Shown here in pieces: positions 26,675 to 34,898 of a stretch of DNA of 64,000 nucleotides. The stretch is from CAZIOH01 sp964540815. GTDB taxonomy: Bacteria > Myxococcota_A > Polyangia > Fen-1088. The stretch is taken from contig CAZIOH010000005.1 in the NCBI GenBank assembly GCA_964540815.1, forward strand, positions 58,932 through 122,931, written 5' to 3'. Made by a program: the position numbers and the translations under genes. The notes beneath the pieces are model-generated. The model saw only the letters and a program-made list of their open reading frames with translations. It was not told the origin of the DNA and ran no database searches. Within the stretch, counting starts at the first letter, position 1. The number at the start of each line of letters is the position of its first letter.

Positions 26675-26899
26675 ATGGCTCGTCTGCTTCCGCTCAACGT
26701 GCTCGCTCTGCCCTCCGCCCTTGCCGTCGGCCTCGGAATTGGCCTCGCGCTCGGGGCAGGCGCCTGCCGCGATCCCAACCCCACGTTCTTCTTCGATGCC
26801 GCCGCCAGCGACGCCAACCGCGACGGCGCATCCGGGGATGGAGGAGCCGCCCGCGACGCCGGCTCGACCGCCCCGGCGACCGATGGCGGTGGCCAGTGA
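26675..26899 (+). CDS. Small lipoprotein
   Basis: A 74-residue lipoprotein: hydrophobic signal peptide, lipobox LGAGAC (Cys31), then a short Asp/Gly/Ala/Ser-rich mature part with no recognisable domain. AGGAGG precedes the ATG by three bases. Its stop overlaps the GTG of the porin gene (GTGA), so expression of the two is coupled. It could be a small accessory or spacer lipoprotein of the porin. Confidence 0.75.
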   Translation: MARLLPLNVLALPSALAVGLGIGLALGAGACRDPNPTFFFDAAASDANRDGASGDGGAARDAGSTAPATDGGGQ

Positions 26900-28626
26900 G
26901 GCCCGCCCGCGTGCTGGCCGTCTGGCCCTGGAGGCGCGTCGGGGCCCGCCCCCGCGGCTTGGCGGCCGGCCTGGTCGTCGTCGCGATGGCGACGGCGGGT
27001 GGCCGGGCCCTGGCTCAGATCGGCTCCGCCCTGCCCGACGAGCCGCCGGTCGCGCCGGCGCGCACCGACGCCGCCACCGCGCCCGTCTCGGCACCGCCTT
27101 CGGTGCTCCCCACGGGCTCCAGGGCGGCGGAGGTCGAGCCGCCGGTCGCGGACGCGCCATCGCCTTCGCCGTCGAGGCCTTCGCCGTCGTCGCCGCTGCC
27201 GCCGCCGTCCTCGGCCGAGGCCGCGCCACCTCTGGCGGCGCCCGTGGCCCCAGTTGCGACCGATGGCGCACGTCTCGACGAGATCGAGCAGCTCGCGCGC
27301 ATCGCCGCGCGCAAGCAGGAGCTCACCGACGAGAAGTCCATCAAGTGGGACGAGGCGGCCAAGCGCATCGAGAGCGCGCCGGTGACCCAGGTGGACGACA
27401 ACGGCTTTTCGCTCAAGCTCCCGGACGGCTCCTACGCGCTCAGGCTGCGGGCGCTGGTCCAGGCCGACGGCCGCGGGTTCTTCGACGACGACGCGCTGCA
27501 GGCCACTGACACGTTCCTGATTCGCCGCTTCCGCCCTTCGCTCGAGGGCACCTTGTTCGGCCTGGTGGACTACCGGCTCTTGCCGGAGCTGGCGGGGACC
27601 GTGCAGCTCCTCGATGCCTACACGGACATCCACCCGTGGGCCTGGCTGCGCGTGCGGGTCGGCCGCTTCAAAGGTCCGATCGGGCTCGAGCGCTTGCAGA
27701 GCGACGCCGACCTGCCTCTCCTCGAGCGCGCGCTCGACTCCAACCTCTCTTCGGTGCGCGAGCTCGGCGTGCAGCTGTGGGGCGACGTCGCCGGGGGCGT
27801 CGCGCAGTATGCGGTGGCGCTCTTCAACGGTTCCGTCGACGGAGCCAACGCCGACACCGACTTCAACCACGCCAAGGATCTGGCGGCGCGCCTGTTCTTT
27901 CAACCGCTGCGGATTGCGGCGCTCGCGGATGGGGGCTCACTCGGGATAGGAATCGCCGCCTCGTTCGGGAACCGCAAGGGAAAGCTCCCGACGACCAGCG
28001 CCGGCGTCACCTCCGTGGTCACGGGGCTTCCGTCCTTCCGCTCGGCCGGGCAAAACACCTTCTTCCAGTACCTCGCCCCGACGGACACGACCGGGGCCAG
28101 CACCGTCTTCACGCACCAGCTCACCTGGCACCTCAACCCCCAGCTCTCCTACTATTACGAGACGGTGGGCCTGCTCGCCGAATACGTGGTCGAAGGTCAG
28201 GGCGTCCAGAAGGGGAACACCACCACCACCCTCACGAACCAGGCGGCGCACGCGACCCTCAGCTACGTGTTCAACGGCAAGGTCGGCTTCGACGGCGTCA
28301 CGCCGACGGTCGGCTTCGATCGCAAGCTCGGCGCTCCGGGCGCCTTCGAGCTCGCGGTGCGCTGGGACTGGCTGCGGGTGGATCCCGCGGCGTTCGGGGG
28401 CGCGGGTGGGGCGTCCGCGAGCGCGGTCGAGTACGCGGATCCGTCTCGGAGCGCCCGGTCTGCCCAGGGATGGACCGCCGGCTTCACGTGGGTGCCGAGG
28501 CGCAGCGTCCACCTGGCCATCGACTTTGGCCAGACCTCGTTCACCGGGGGCGCGGGCACGACCAGCGCCCCGGTCGATCGCAAGACGGAGAACGTGCTCA
28601 TCGCGCGAAGCCAGGTCAACTTCTGA
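26896..28626 (+). CDS. OprO/OprP-like outer-membrane porin
   Basis: A 576-residue porin. The GTG at 26896 overlaps the preceding stop; a signal peptide ending GGRALAQ is followed by a Pro/Ser/Ala-rich segment and a short helical EIEQLARIAARKQELTDE stretch that may form coiled-coil trimer contacts. The barrel (FLIRRFRPSLEGTLFGLVDY, RVRVGRFKGPIGLERLQS, AVALFNGS...DFNHAKDLAARLFF) matches the phosphate-selective porin O/P family. Anion (phosphate or pyrophosphate) uptake is the family role; specificity here is unproven. It is followed by a hairpin and a convergent gene. Confidence 0.85.
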   Translation: MRPARVLAVWPWRRVGARPRGLAAGLVVVAMATAGGRALAQIGSALPDEPPVAPARTDAATAPVSAPPSVLPTGSRAAEVEPPVADAPSPSPSRPSPSSPLPPPSSAEAAPPLAAPVAPVATDGARLDEIEQLARIAARKQELTDEKSIKWDEAAKRIESAPVTQVDDNGFSLKLPDGSYALRLRALVQADGRGFFDDDALQATDTFLIRRFRPSLEGTLFGLVDYRLLPELAGTVQLLDAYTDIHPWAWLRVRVGRFKGPIGLERLQSDADLPLLERALDSNLSSVRELGVQLWGDVAGGVAQYAVALFNGSVDGANADTDFNHAKDLAARLFFQPLRIAALADGGSLGIGIAASFGNRKGKLPTTSAGVTSVVTGLPSFRSAGQNTFFQYLAPTDTTGASTVFTHQLTWHLNPQLSYYYETVGLLAEYVVEGQGVQKGNTTTTLTNQAAHATLSYVFNGKVGFDGVTPTVGFDRKLGAPGAFELAVRWDWLRVDPAAFGGAGGASASAVEYADPSRSARSAQGWTAGFTWVPRRSVHLAIDFGQTSFTGGAGTTSAPVDRKTENVLIARSQVNF

Positions 28627-28628
28627 CC

Positions 28629-28651
28629 CGGGCGGGACGCGAGTCCGCCCG
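28629..28651. terminator. Hairpin between convergent porin genes
   Basis: A nine-pair stem with one bulged G (CGGGCGG-GAC / GTC-CCGCCCG) and a four-base loop fills the 28-base gap between the convergent genes. It lacks a T run, so it would act as a weak bidirectional terminator. Confidence 0.45.
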
Positions 28652-28654
28652 AAC

Positions 28655-29818
28655 CTACAGGAAGTAGTGCAGCTGGGCGAAGAAGGTCCTGGCGGTCTCG
28701 CTGCCCGTCGCAGCTTGAAGCCTCCCCATCACCTGCACCTCGCAGTGGGCGTACGGGAACCAGCTCAGGAGCGCGGTCGCGGCGGTCCAGGCGTCCGGGA
28801 ACTGGACGTCGAGCTGATTCCGCTCCCCGAGCACCGTCGCGACGATCCCCGGGATGGGAATCCAGGTCACGCCCGCGGCGCTCACGATCTGGCGTCGGGC
28901 GGTGACCGCGGGGTCGCCGAACGCCAGCTGAACCCCGTCGACCTCGAGGAACGCCAGCGTTCGCAGCCGCTCGAGGTATCCCTTGGCGACGATCCCCAGG
29001 ACCAGGCGGGTGACCCCCGGGGATTCGCCGACCTTGGCCTGGCCGGCCAGCGCCGCGCGCCCGTCGAGCAGCCGGTGCTCGTAGTAGGCGGCGGCACCTG
29101 TCTCGTCGCCGCCGATGTGACGGACGAAGTCCGGCGCGAAGAGAGACAGGTGCGTCTCCCATCCGGCCTGGACCACGCCCACCGAGAACGTGTAGCTCTC
29201 GCGCAGCTGATCGAACCCGAGATCGCGCCGGATGTAGAGCGTGTGCTCCGCCAGGCGGAGCCCGAAGGGCGCGAAGAAGCGACCGAGCCGCAGGTAGGGC
29301 CCGAGCGTCTCGGGCTGGAGCATCAGGTAATGCTCACGGGAGATGAAGCGCGACGTCGATACCGGCTGAAAGTTCTGGATCGGAACCAGCGCATCGGGGT
29401 CGCGGGTCTGGCCACGAAACCCGACGATTCCATTCAGTGACAATCCGGTCCCGGGGATCGTGACCCGGGCGGACGCGTCGGCTTGCATGGGAAAAGCCGC
29501 CACCGTGGGCCCCGCGGGATCCTGGACGTCCTCGGCGACCATCGCCCCTCGGAGATCTCCCCCCAGCGCCAGCCAGCTCGGCAAGGACACCGCGCCGTGA
29601 AGAAAGGCTCCATCACCCCCGAAGGTGGAGAGATCGTCACCGGCGGCTTGCCGTCCATAGCTCGTGAGCAGGCCACCGCCGGCTGGGGCATAGTGGCACT
29701 GGTTGCATCGTTCGGCTCCCGTCGACAGCTGCCACTGCGGGTAGGCGCCCGCCGTCCCGTCCACCAGCAGCCCCAGGGTGAGCGCGACCCCTGTCCAGGT
29801 GATCTGGCGTCCGCTCAT
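28655..29818 (-). CDS. Heme-porin fusion: N-terminal CXXCH plus outer-membrane barrel
   Basis: A 387-residue protein with a signal peptide (cleavage near GTAGAYP), one heme motif CNQCH at residues 38-42 in the conserved setting RCNQCHYAPAGGGLL, and then an outer-membrane beta-barrel (GPYLRLGRFFAPFGLRLAEH, FAPDFVRHIGG, FFAQLHYFL at the C terminus). Similar single-heme barrels occur in metal-reducing and myxobacterial genomes. The layout suggests electron passage through the outer membrane, by analogy with porin-cytochrome conduits; this is inference. A promoter with its -10 box only six bases from the ATG (29825-29854) suggests a leaderless mRNA. Confidence 0.8.
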   Translation of the reverse strand: MSGRQITWTGVALTLGLLVDGTAGAYPQWQLSTGAERCNQCHYAPAGGGLLTSYGRQAAGDDLSTFGGDGAFLHGAVSLPSWLALGGDLRGAMVAEDVQDPAGPTVAAFPMQADASARVTIPGTGLSLNGIVGFRGQTRDPDALVPIQNFQPVSTSRFISREHYLMLQPETLGPYLRLGRFFAPFGLRLAEHTLYIRRDLGFDQLRESYTFSVGVVQAGWETHLSLFAPDFVRHIGGDETGAAAYYEHRLLDGRAALAGQAKVGESPGVTRLVLGIVAKGYLERLRTLAFLEVDGVQLAFGDPAVTARRQIVSAAGVTWIPIPGIVATVLGERNQLDVQFPDAWTAATALLSWFPYAHCEVQVMGRLQAATGSETARTFFAQLHYFL

Positions 29819-29824
29819 TGATCC

Positions 29825-29854
29825 AGCATAGTAGACACGGAAAGTCTTGTGCAA
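29825..29854 (-). promoter_or_regulatory. Promoter of the heme-porin gene (leaderless)
   Basis: On the minus strand, TTGCAC (29854-29849), an 18-base spacer and TATGCT (29830-29825) form a good sigma-70 type promoter. Only six bases separate the -10 box from the ATG, so transcription would begin at or next to the start codon. TGTCTAC immediately precedes the -10 box, as in two other promoters of the window. Confidence 0.6.
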
Positions 29855-29884
29855 GAACGGGAGGTCGGTTAAGAACCACCACGC

Positions 29885-30094
29885 CCCGGCGTTCGGCAAC
29901 CTGGCCTCCCACAGAGTGTGACCCGCAGAGTGACCCGCGNNNNNNNNNNNNNNNNNNNNNNNNNNNNNNNNNNNNNNNNNNNNNNNNNNNNNNNNNNNNN
30001 NNNNNNNNNNNNNNNNNNNNNNNNNNNNNNNNNNNNNNNCCCGGCGTTCGGCAACCTGGCCTCCCACAGAGTGTGACCCGCAGAGTGACCCGCG
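29885..30094. other. Assembly gap flanked by an exact 55-bp duplication
   Basis: Bases 29885-29939 and 30040-30094 are identical (55 bases) and flank exactly 100 N (29940-30039). This is what two contigs sharing one k-mer of 55 look like when scaffolded without merging. The true intergenic distance between 29818 and 30095 is therefore probably about 121 bases and nothing need be missing. Confidence 0.8.
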
Positions 30095-31270
30095 ATGAGC
30101 TGGCAGCCTCTCCACCGCGAGACGACGCGAATCTCGTTCGGGCGCCGCAGCCGAGTGGACTGCGAGCGCCAACGTGCGCTCCTCCCTCTGCTGTGCTGGC
30201 TGGCCGCGATCGCCGGGCCACCCCGCGCCACCGCCCGCGGGGAGTTGGAGTTGCCGCGCCGCAACCCGCGAGCCAGGCTGATCCAGCAGGTGGGGCTGAC
30301 AGAGATCACCGTCGAGTACAGCAGCCTGGCGGTGGCGGGGCGCCCGATCTGGGGGACCACCGTGCCGGAGGGACGGCTCTGGATCACCGGCGAGACGCCC
30401 GCCGCACGGCTCGGCTTCAACCGCGAGGTCACCATCGCCGGCCAGAAGGTTCCGGCCGGGACATACTCTCTCCTGCTGCTGCCGGGCAGGGATGCGTCGA
30501 CCTTCGTGATCAACGCCAACCCCGGCCTCTCTGAGACGAGCACGGACTATCGGCCCGAGCGCGATCTGGCCCGGGTCACGGTGCGCCCGGAGAGCGTGCC
30601 GGCGCGCGAGCGGCTCACCTTCCTGTTCTCCGATTTCGACGGCGATGGAGCCCGGCTGGATCTCGAATGGGAGAAGCGGCGCGTCTCGCTCCCCATCGAG
30701 GTGAACACCCGGGCGCAGGTCCTGGCCGGGATCGCGGCGCTCGACGAGGCGTGGCGCGGGTATGCCAATGCGGCGCGCTACATGCTCGAGACGCGCAAGG
30801 ACTACGCGGCCGGGCTCGACTATGTCCACAAGTCCCTCTCCCTCAAGGAGACCTCCTACAACGACTGGATCCTCGCCTCCCTGCTCGCCGCCCAGGGAAG
30901 GTACACGGAGGCCAGGGAGCGCGCCGAGCGTGCCTTTGCGATCGCGCCCGGGGTCCGGGACGCCTCACTCTCCGACCTCGATATAGGTCGCGCCATGGCG
31001 GAGTGGGGCCGAAGTGCCCGACGCTCTGCCTCCGCTCCGAGGACCAGTACGAAGACCAAGACGACGACCGATGCGACGACCAATCCCACGACCCCCGAGC
31101 GATCCCGCGCGGCGTTCCATTCCTCCGAGGCGCCCTCGAGATCGGTGATCGTGGTGCACGTGGAAGGAGAGATCGAAAGAGCCCACAGCGGCCAGGGCGG
31201 AGGGAGAGGCGGCGGCAAGGAAGACGAGATCGATGGCAGCCTGAAGGGTCGCGGCAAGGACGGGCGGTAG
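30095..31270 (+). CDS. DUF2911 protein with TPR-like C-terminal part, copy 1
   Basis: A 391-residue exported protein. After a signal-like segment (about 28-48), residues about 55-200 form a DUF2911 domain (LIQQVGLTEITVEYSSLAV, GRPIWG, GETPAARLGFNREVTIAG, VPAGTYSLLLLPG, RLTFLFSDFDGD). Next come helical repeats (LDEAWRGYANAARYMLETRKDY). From about residue 305 it departs from its paralogue at 33098: where the paralogue ends in LADWKKRR, this one reads through into 75 Thr/Ser/Arg/Gly-rich residues, suggesting an old frameshift or lost stop. DUF2911 has no firm biochemical role. The upstream region lies at the assembly gap. Confidence 0.82.
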   Translation: MSWQPLHRETTRISFGRRSRVDCERQRALLPLLCWLAAIAGPPRATARGELELPRRNPRARLIQQVGLTEITVEYSSLAVAGRPIWGTTVPEGRLWITGETPAARLGFNREVTIAGQKVPAGTYSLLLLPGRDASTFVINANPGLSETSTDYRPERDLARVTVRPESVPARERLTFLFSDFDGDGARLDLEWEKRRVSLPIEVNTRAQVLAGIAALDEAWRGYANAARYMLETRKDYAAGLDYVHKSLSLKETSYNDWILASLLAAQGRYTEARERAERAFAIAPGVRDASLSDLDIGRAMAEWGRSARRSASAPRTSTKTKTTTDATTNPTTPERSRAAFHSSEAPSRSVIVVHVEGEIERAHSGQGGGRGGGKEDEIDGSLKGRGKDGR

Positions 31271-31343
31271 GCTCCTGCTCCCGCCACCTTCCGGGTGTGT
31301 GTGTTTCCTCCTGTCCAGGGATGTGATCGGCGTGTCTTTTTTG

Positions 31344-31372
31344 TTGACGTGGGCGGGGCCGGTGGGTACAAC
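31344..31372 (+). promoter_or_regulatory. Sigma-70-type promoter upstream of the second porin
   Basis: TTGACG (31344-31349), 17 bases, TACAAC (31367-31372). The predicted transcription start is about seven bases before the ATG at 31386, leaving a very short leader. Confidence 0.6.
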
Positions 31373-31385
31373 CGCCCCCATTGCG

Positions 31386-33101
31386 ATGACGGGGCCAAAG
31401 CCGCGCTCCAGCGCTCACCCCCTCCGGAAATTCGCGCCCATCTCCGTCTCCATGCCAGCTCTCGCATTCGTCCTTGCGCAGCCCAGCCTGTCGATCGCTC
31501 AGACCGAGCCGCCGCATGTGCCGGAGGAGACCCAGCAGGACCCGGTGCCGCGAGTCAATCGGGACACGCAGGGCGCGCCCGCCCGCGACCCGGCACCACC
31601 GACGGCGGCATCCGAAGCTGCCGAAGCTGCCGCGAGCGCCGACGCGCCGCCGTCAGCGCCCGCATCGCCAGATCCGAGGCGGGTCGCCGCGCCCCCGACC
31701 GACGCGCAGCCCGCATCGGGGCGAGCTGGCGGCGGAGCCTCCGAGGCAGGAGCTGCGCCGGCGCCGACCCTGCCGATTGGAATCTCGCGAGAGGAGGCGC
31801 CCGCCTCCGTGCGGTCCGCCGATGGCGCGGTGACGATCCAGGCGGGGGTCCGACTGGATCTGGATGGCTACGCCTACCGAAGGGTCGACCCCCGCGCCCC
31901 CGCAGGAACCTTCGAGCTCCGGCGGGCCCGGCTCGAAGCCACCGGTTGGCTCGGCAGCCGGACCTACTTTTCGCTGGCGGTGGAATCCTCCACGCCCCCC
32001 AACCTCGCGACCTCCGCGGGCTCGGGCCTGCCGAGACCGCGGAACATCGACGCGGGCGACGAGTTCGTGGCCATCGCGCCCTGGAACGACCTCGCGGTTC
32101 TGCAGGTCGGGCAGTTCGATGCGCCCTTCACCCTCGAGAACCGCACCTTCGACGGAGATCTGCACTTCATGGAGCGCGCGCTGGCCGTTCGCGCCCTCGG
32201 CATTCCGGAGAACAAGGAGGTTGGCGCCATGGTCCATGGCCACGACGACGAGCGCCACTTCCTCTACTCATACGGTGTCTTCAACGGAGACGGAAGGGTG
32301 GACCTCCACCTCGACTCGATGGGGCGCGCCTGGATTGCGCCGTTCTCGTTCGCCGGGCCCGGACCCTGGCACGACGTCGCGGTTGGCGGTTCCTTCTGGC
32401 TCGGGGATCGGGTGAACGGCCCGGCGTTGCCCGCCCAGACGACCCAGGGAGGCTTCGAGTTGCTTGGATTCGAGCCCTATCTGGCGACGATCGCCGGAGG
32501 CGCGGTGACACCGGTGCAACTCCGACAGGTCGGGCTCTTGCGAGCGGTGGCGGGCGAGCTGAACGCGCCCATCGGGTACGGCGCCGCGCACCGCTTCGGG
32601 GTGCGGGCCGAGCTGGTCTGGAAGCACAGCCCTCTGTCCGAGGAGAGCCTGGCCGATCCCCGGGCCCCCGTGATCCTCGGGGGGGCCAACCTCACGGGAT
32701 GGTCGACCTATGGTGAGCTGTGGTTCTGGGCGATGGGCGACGATCGTGCGGGCGGCGACCCGCAGGGCCTCGAGCCCTTCAAGCACCACGGAGAGTCTCG
32801 GGAAGCGGCCGGGGGGCCACCGCCCCTCGAGGACGCGCTGATGCTGGCGCTGCGGGTGGAGCGCCTCGACGAAGATCTGACCCACGAGGCGGACGCCGCG
32901 GCGCTCGACCTACCCAACCCGGAGATCGGAAGCACGGTCGTGACCTCGGTCCACCTCGGCATCACCTACTGCCACGCCCGGCGTCTGCGCGCCTCCCTGA
33001 ACGTCGGCGTGAACCATCTGTCCGGGACCAACCCACGTCTGGCGAGCCTGGCGGACTCCAACCTCGCGGAGCTCGCGCTCCGGCTGGGGGTCGTCCTGTG
33101 A
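31386..33101 (+). CDS. Outer-membrane porin, OprO/P-like
   Basis: About 571 residues. The ATG at 31386 lies just after a good promoter; an internal Met at 31452 would start at the hydrophobic core of the signal peptide (MPALAFVLAQPSLSIAQ). A Pro/Ala-rich stretch of about 110 residues leads to a barrel (VTIQAGVRLDLDGYAYRR, FELRRARLEATGWLGSRTYF, VLQVGQFDAPFTLENRTFD, MVHGHDDERHFLYSYGVFNG) typical of phosphate-selective-porin-like proteins. It differs in sequence from the porin at 26896. It is followed with GTGA overlap by the second DUF2911 gene and then by a lipoprotein, so the three probably form one operon. Confidence 0.83.
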   Translation: MTGPKPRSSAHPLRKFAPISVSMPALAFVLAQPSLSIAQTEPPHVPEETQQDPVPRVNRDTQGAPARDPAPPTAASEAAEAAASADAPPSAPASPDPRRVAAPPTDAQPASGRAGGGASEAGAAPAPTLPIGISREEAPASVRSADGAVTIQAGVRLDLDGYAYRRVDPRAPAGTFELRRARLEATGWLGSRTYFSLAVESSTPPNLATSAGSGLPRPRNIDAGDEFVAIAPWNDLAVLQVGQFDAPFTLENRTFDGDLHFMERALAVRALGIPENKEVGAMVHGHDDERHFLYSYGVFNGDGRVDLHLDSMGRAWIAPFSFAGPGPWHDVAVGGSFWLGDRVNGPALPAQTTQGGFELLGFEPYLATIAGGAVTPVQLRQVGLLRAVAGELNAPIGYGAAHRFGVRAELVWKHSPLSEESLADPRAPVILGGANLTGWSTYGELWFWAMGDDRAGGDPQGLEPFKHHGESREAAGGPPPLEDALMLALRVERLDEDLTHEADAAALDLPNPEIGSTVVTSVHLGITYCHARRLRASLNVGVNHLSGTNPRLASLADSNLAELALRLGVVL

Positions 33102-34024
33102 GGGCCGCCCGAGCTGGGTGCGGCGGATCACGAGGGCCACGCGTCCCCATGGCCGGTCGCCAGCGACGGCGGCCTGGCGCCGGGCTGCTAGGGGTGGTGG
33201 TCGGCAGTCTGCTCGTCTCGCTCCAGGCCAGGTCCGAGGTGGAGCTCCCCCGGGAGAGCCCCCTCGCCAGGGTCTCGCAACAGGTGGGGCTCACCGAGAT
33301 CTCGGTCGAGTACGCGAGCCCGGCGGTCAAGGGACGCAAGATCTGGGGCGAGCTCGTTCCATACGACCGGCCATGGTCGATCTCCCCCAACCGGGTGACC
33401 ACCCTGCGCTTCAGCAAGGATGTCTCGGTCGGGGACAAGCCAGTTCCGGCGGGGACCTATCGCCTCTATGCGGTTCCTGGCCGGGAGAGCTGGAGCTTCA
33501 TCCTCAGCAAGCTGAACGGGGATGTGCCGCCGGATGTCGTCGGGGCCGATGTCACCTTCGATGCCAACGCGGTGCGGGTCAAGGCCCAGCTCCGGGCCTG
33601 CCCGCCCCGCGAGCGCCTGACCTTCCTCTTCTCCGACTTCACCGACGAGCGGACCTCGCTCGATCTCGAGTGGGAGCGGGTGCGGGCCTCTGTCTCGATT
33701 GCGGCCAACACCGCGCAGCAGGTCCAGGTGGGCATCCAGGAGCTCGACTCCATGTGGCGCTCCTACGCCAACGCCGCCCGCTTCATGCTCGAGACCAAGA
33801 AGGACTTCGACGCCGGGCTGAGGTACGCCGATCAGTCGCTCGCGCTGAGAGAGGACTGGTACACGCTCTGGATCAAGGCGGCCCTGCTGGCCGCCAAGCG
33901 TGACTACCGAGGGGCGGTCGAGACCGGAGAGCGGTCTTACCAGCTCGGACAGCGGCTGGGGAGCGGGTTCGTCCTCGAGCCCGAGCTCAAGAAGGCCCTC
34001 GCGGACTGGAAGAAGCGACGATGA
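33098..34024 (+). CDS. DUF2911 protein with TPR-like C-terminal part, copy 2
   Basis: A 308-residue paralogue of the protein at 30095. The GTG at 33098 overlaps the preceding stop (GTGA); an ATG at 33149 that starts directly at the signal peptide is the alternative. The DUF2911 domain is complete (VSQQVGLTEISVEYASPAV, GRKIWGELVPYDRPW, VTTLRFSKDVSVG, VPAGTYRLYAVPG, RLTFLFSDFTDE), followed by helical repeats (LDSMWRSYANAARFMLETKKDF) and a normal end, LADWKKRR. Its position between a porin and a lipoprotein suggests a periplasmic helper of that outer-membrane system. Confidence 0.87.
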   Translation: MRAARAGCGGSRGPRVPMAGRQRRRPGAGLLGVVVGSLLVSLQARSEVELPRESPLARVSQQVGLTEISVEYASPAVKGRKIWGELVPYDRPWSISPNRVTTLRFSKDVSVGDKPVPAGTYRLYAVPGRESWSFILSKLNGDVPPDVVGADVTFDANAVRVKAQLRACPPRERLTFLFSDFTDERTSLDLEWERVRASVSIAANTAQQVQVGIQELDSMWRSYANAARFMLETKKDFDAGLRYADQSLALREDWYTLWIKAALLAAKRDYRGAVETGERSYQLGQRLGSGFVLEPELKKALADWKKRR

Positions 34025-34070
34025 GCGACGATGAGCGACGATGAGCGACCGCGAGCGACGTCGAGCGACG
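34015..34070 (+). repeat. 10-bp tandem repeat (ATGAGCGACG) over a gene end
   Basis: Five and a half units of 10 bases (ATGAGCGACG, three near-exact, then GCGAGCGACG and TCGAGCGACG) span the stop codon of the DUF2911 gene and run into the spacer before the lipoprotein gene. Each early unit carries ATGA. Confidence 0.9.
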
Positions 34071-34096
34071 TCGAACCAAGAACCCGAGGAGCCGAG

Positions 34097-34852
34097 GTGA
34101 CGACGCGCCGGTCGGGATCCGGAACGCGAAGCCCGATGCGCGGGCTGGTGCTGGCGATCCTGCTGTCTTGCGGGGCGGTCCACGCCGGCTGCGGGAATCC
34201 GCCCGGGGACAGCCGCGGTCAGGTGCAGCTGGCGCTCAGCCTGCCCGGGGCCGTGGGCATCTCCTCGGTCGACTGGAAGGTGTTCTCCGCGGCCAGTTCC
34301 ACGGTGGCGGTGGCGTCGGGCACCATCGACACCTCGAGCGGCAGCGCGACGGCCTCGGTCAACCTGTCGCTGGCACCAGGCAGCGGGTACACGGTCAACT
34401 TGACCACCACCACCAGCGACGGGATCCCGTGCTCCGGCACGAGCCCGGCGTTCAACGTGACCCCGGGCGCGAGCTTCGTGCCCGTGGCGGTGATCATCGC
34501 GTGCGGGAACGTGACGCCGAGCCCCGGCGTCGGTCAGATCGTGGTGACCGGAACCGTGGTGGCGGGAGACAGCTGCCCGGTCCTGGCTTCATCCGTGATC
34601 TCCCCCGAAGCCACCGCCGCGGACGGTGGGACCATCGACGTCACGGTCTCGGCCACGGATGCCGACCCGGGAGAGTCGATCGCCTATGCGTGGACCGCGA
34701 CCGCCGGCTCCTTTTCCAGCCCCCACGCGGCGACGACCCAGTATCTGTGCGGACCAGCTGGGGCCGAGAGCCTGTCCGTGGCCATCACCGACGACCACGT
34801 GCCCACCCCGTGCAGCGTGATCGTCACCTTTCCTCCGGTGCGGTGCCTCTGA
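34097..34852 (+). CDS. Lipoprotein with PKD-like domains
   Basis: A 251-residue lipoprotein (HAGC, Cys32). The GTG at 34097 is chosen because GAGGAG lies five bases upstream; an ATG at 34031 lies in the tandem repeat, and one at 34136 starts at the signal core. The body has the same two domains as the front of the 22178 lipoprotein: VQLALSLPGAVGISSVDWKVF, then a PKD-like domain (SVISPEATAADGGTIDVTVS, SIAYAWTATAGSFSSP). It lacks the Gly-rich linker and module B. Probably the surface lipoprotein of the porin/DUF2911 operon. Confidence 0.8.
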   Translation: MTTRRSGSGTRSPMRGLVLAILLSCGAVHAGCGNPPGDSRGQVQLALSLPGAVGISSVDWKVFSAASSTVAVASGTIDTSSGSATASVNLSLAPGSGYTVNLTTTTSDGIPCSGTSPAFNVTPGASFVPVAVIIACGNVTPSPGVGQIVVTGTVVAGDSCPVLASSVISPEATAADGGTIDVTVSATDADPGESIAYAWTATAGSFSSPHAATTQYLCGPAGAESLSVAITDDHVPTPCSVIVTFPPVRCL

Positions 34853-34898
34853 GCTCGGCGCGCAAGGATCATCCATCCAGGACAAATCCCCGCCTGCG

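Noticed and set aside
28655..30829. Single 724-residue minus-strand gene across the N gap
   Set aside because: The part beyond 29818 is antisense of DUF2911 and runs through 100 N; the real gene begins at the signal peptide at 29818.
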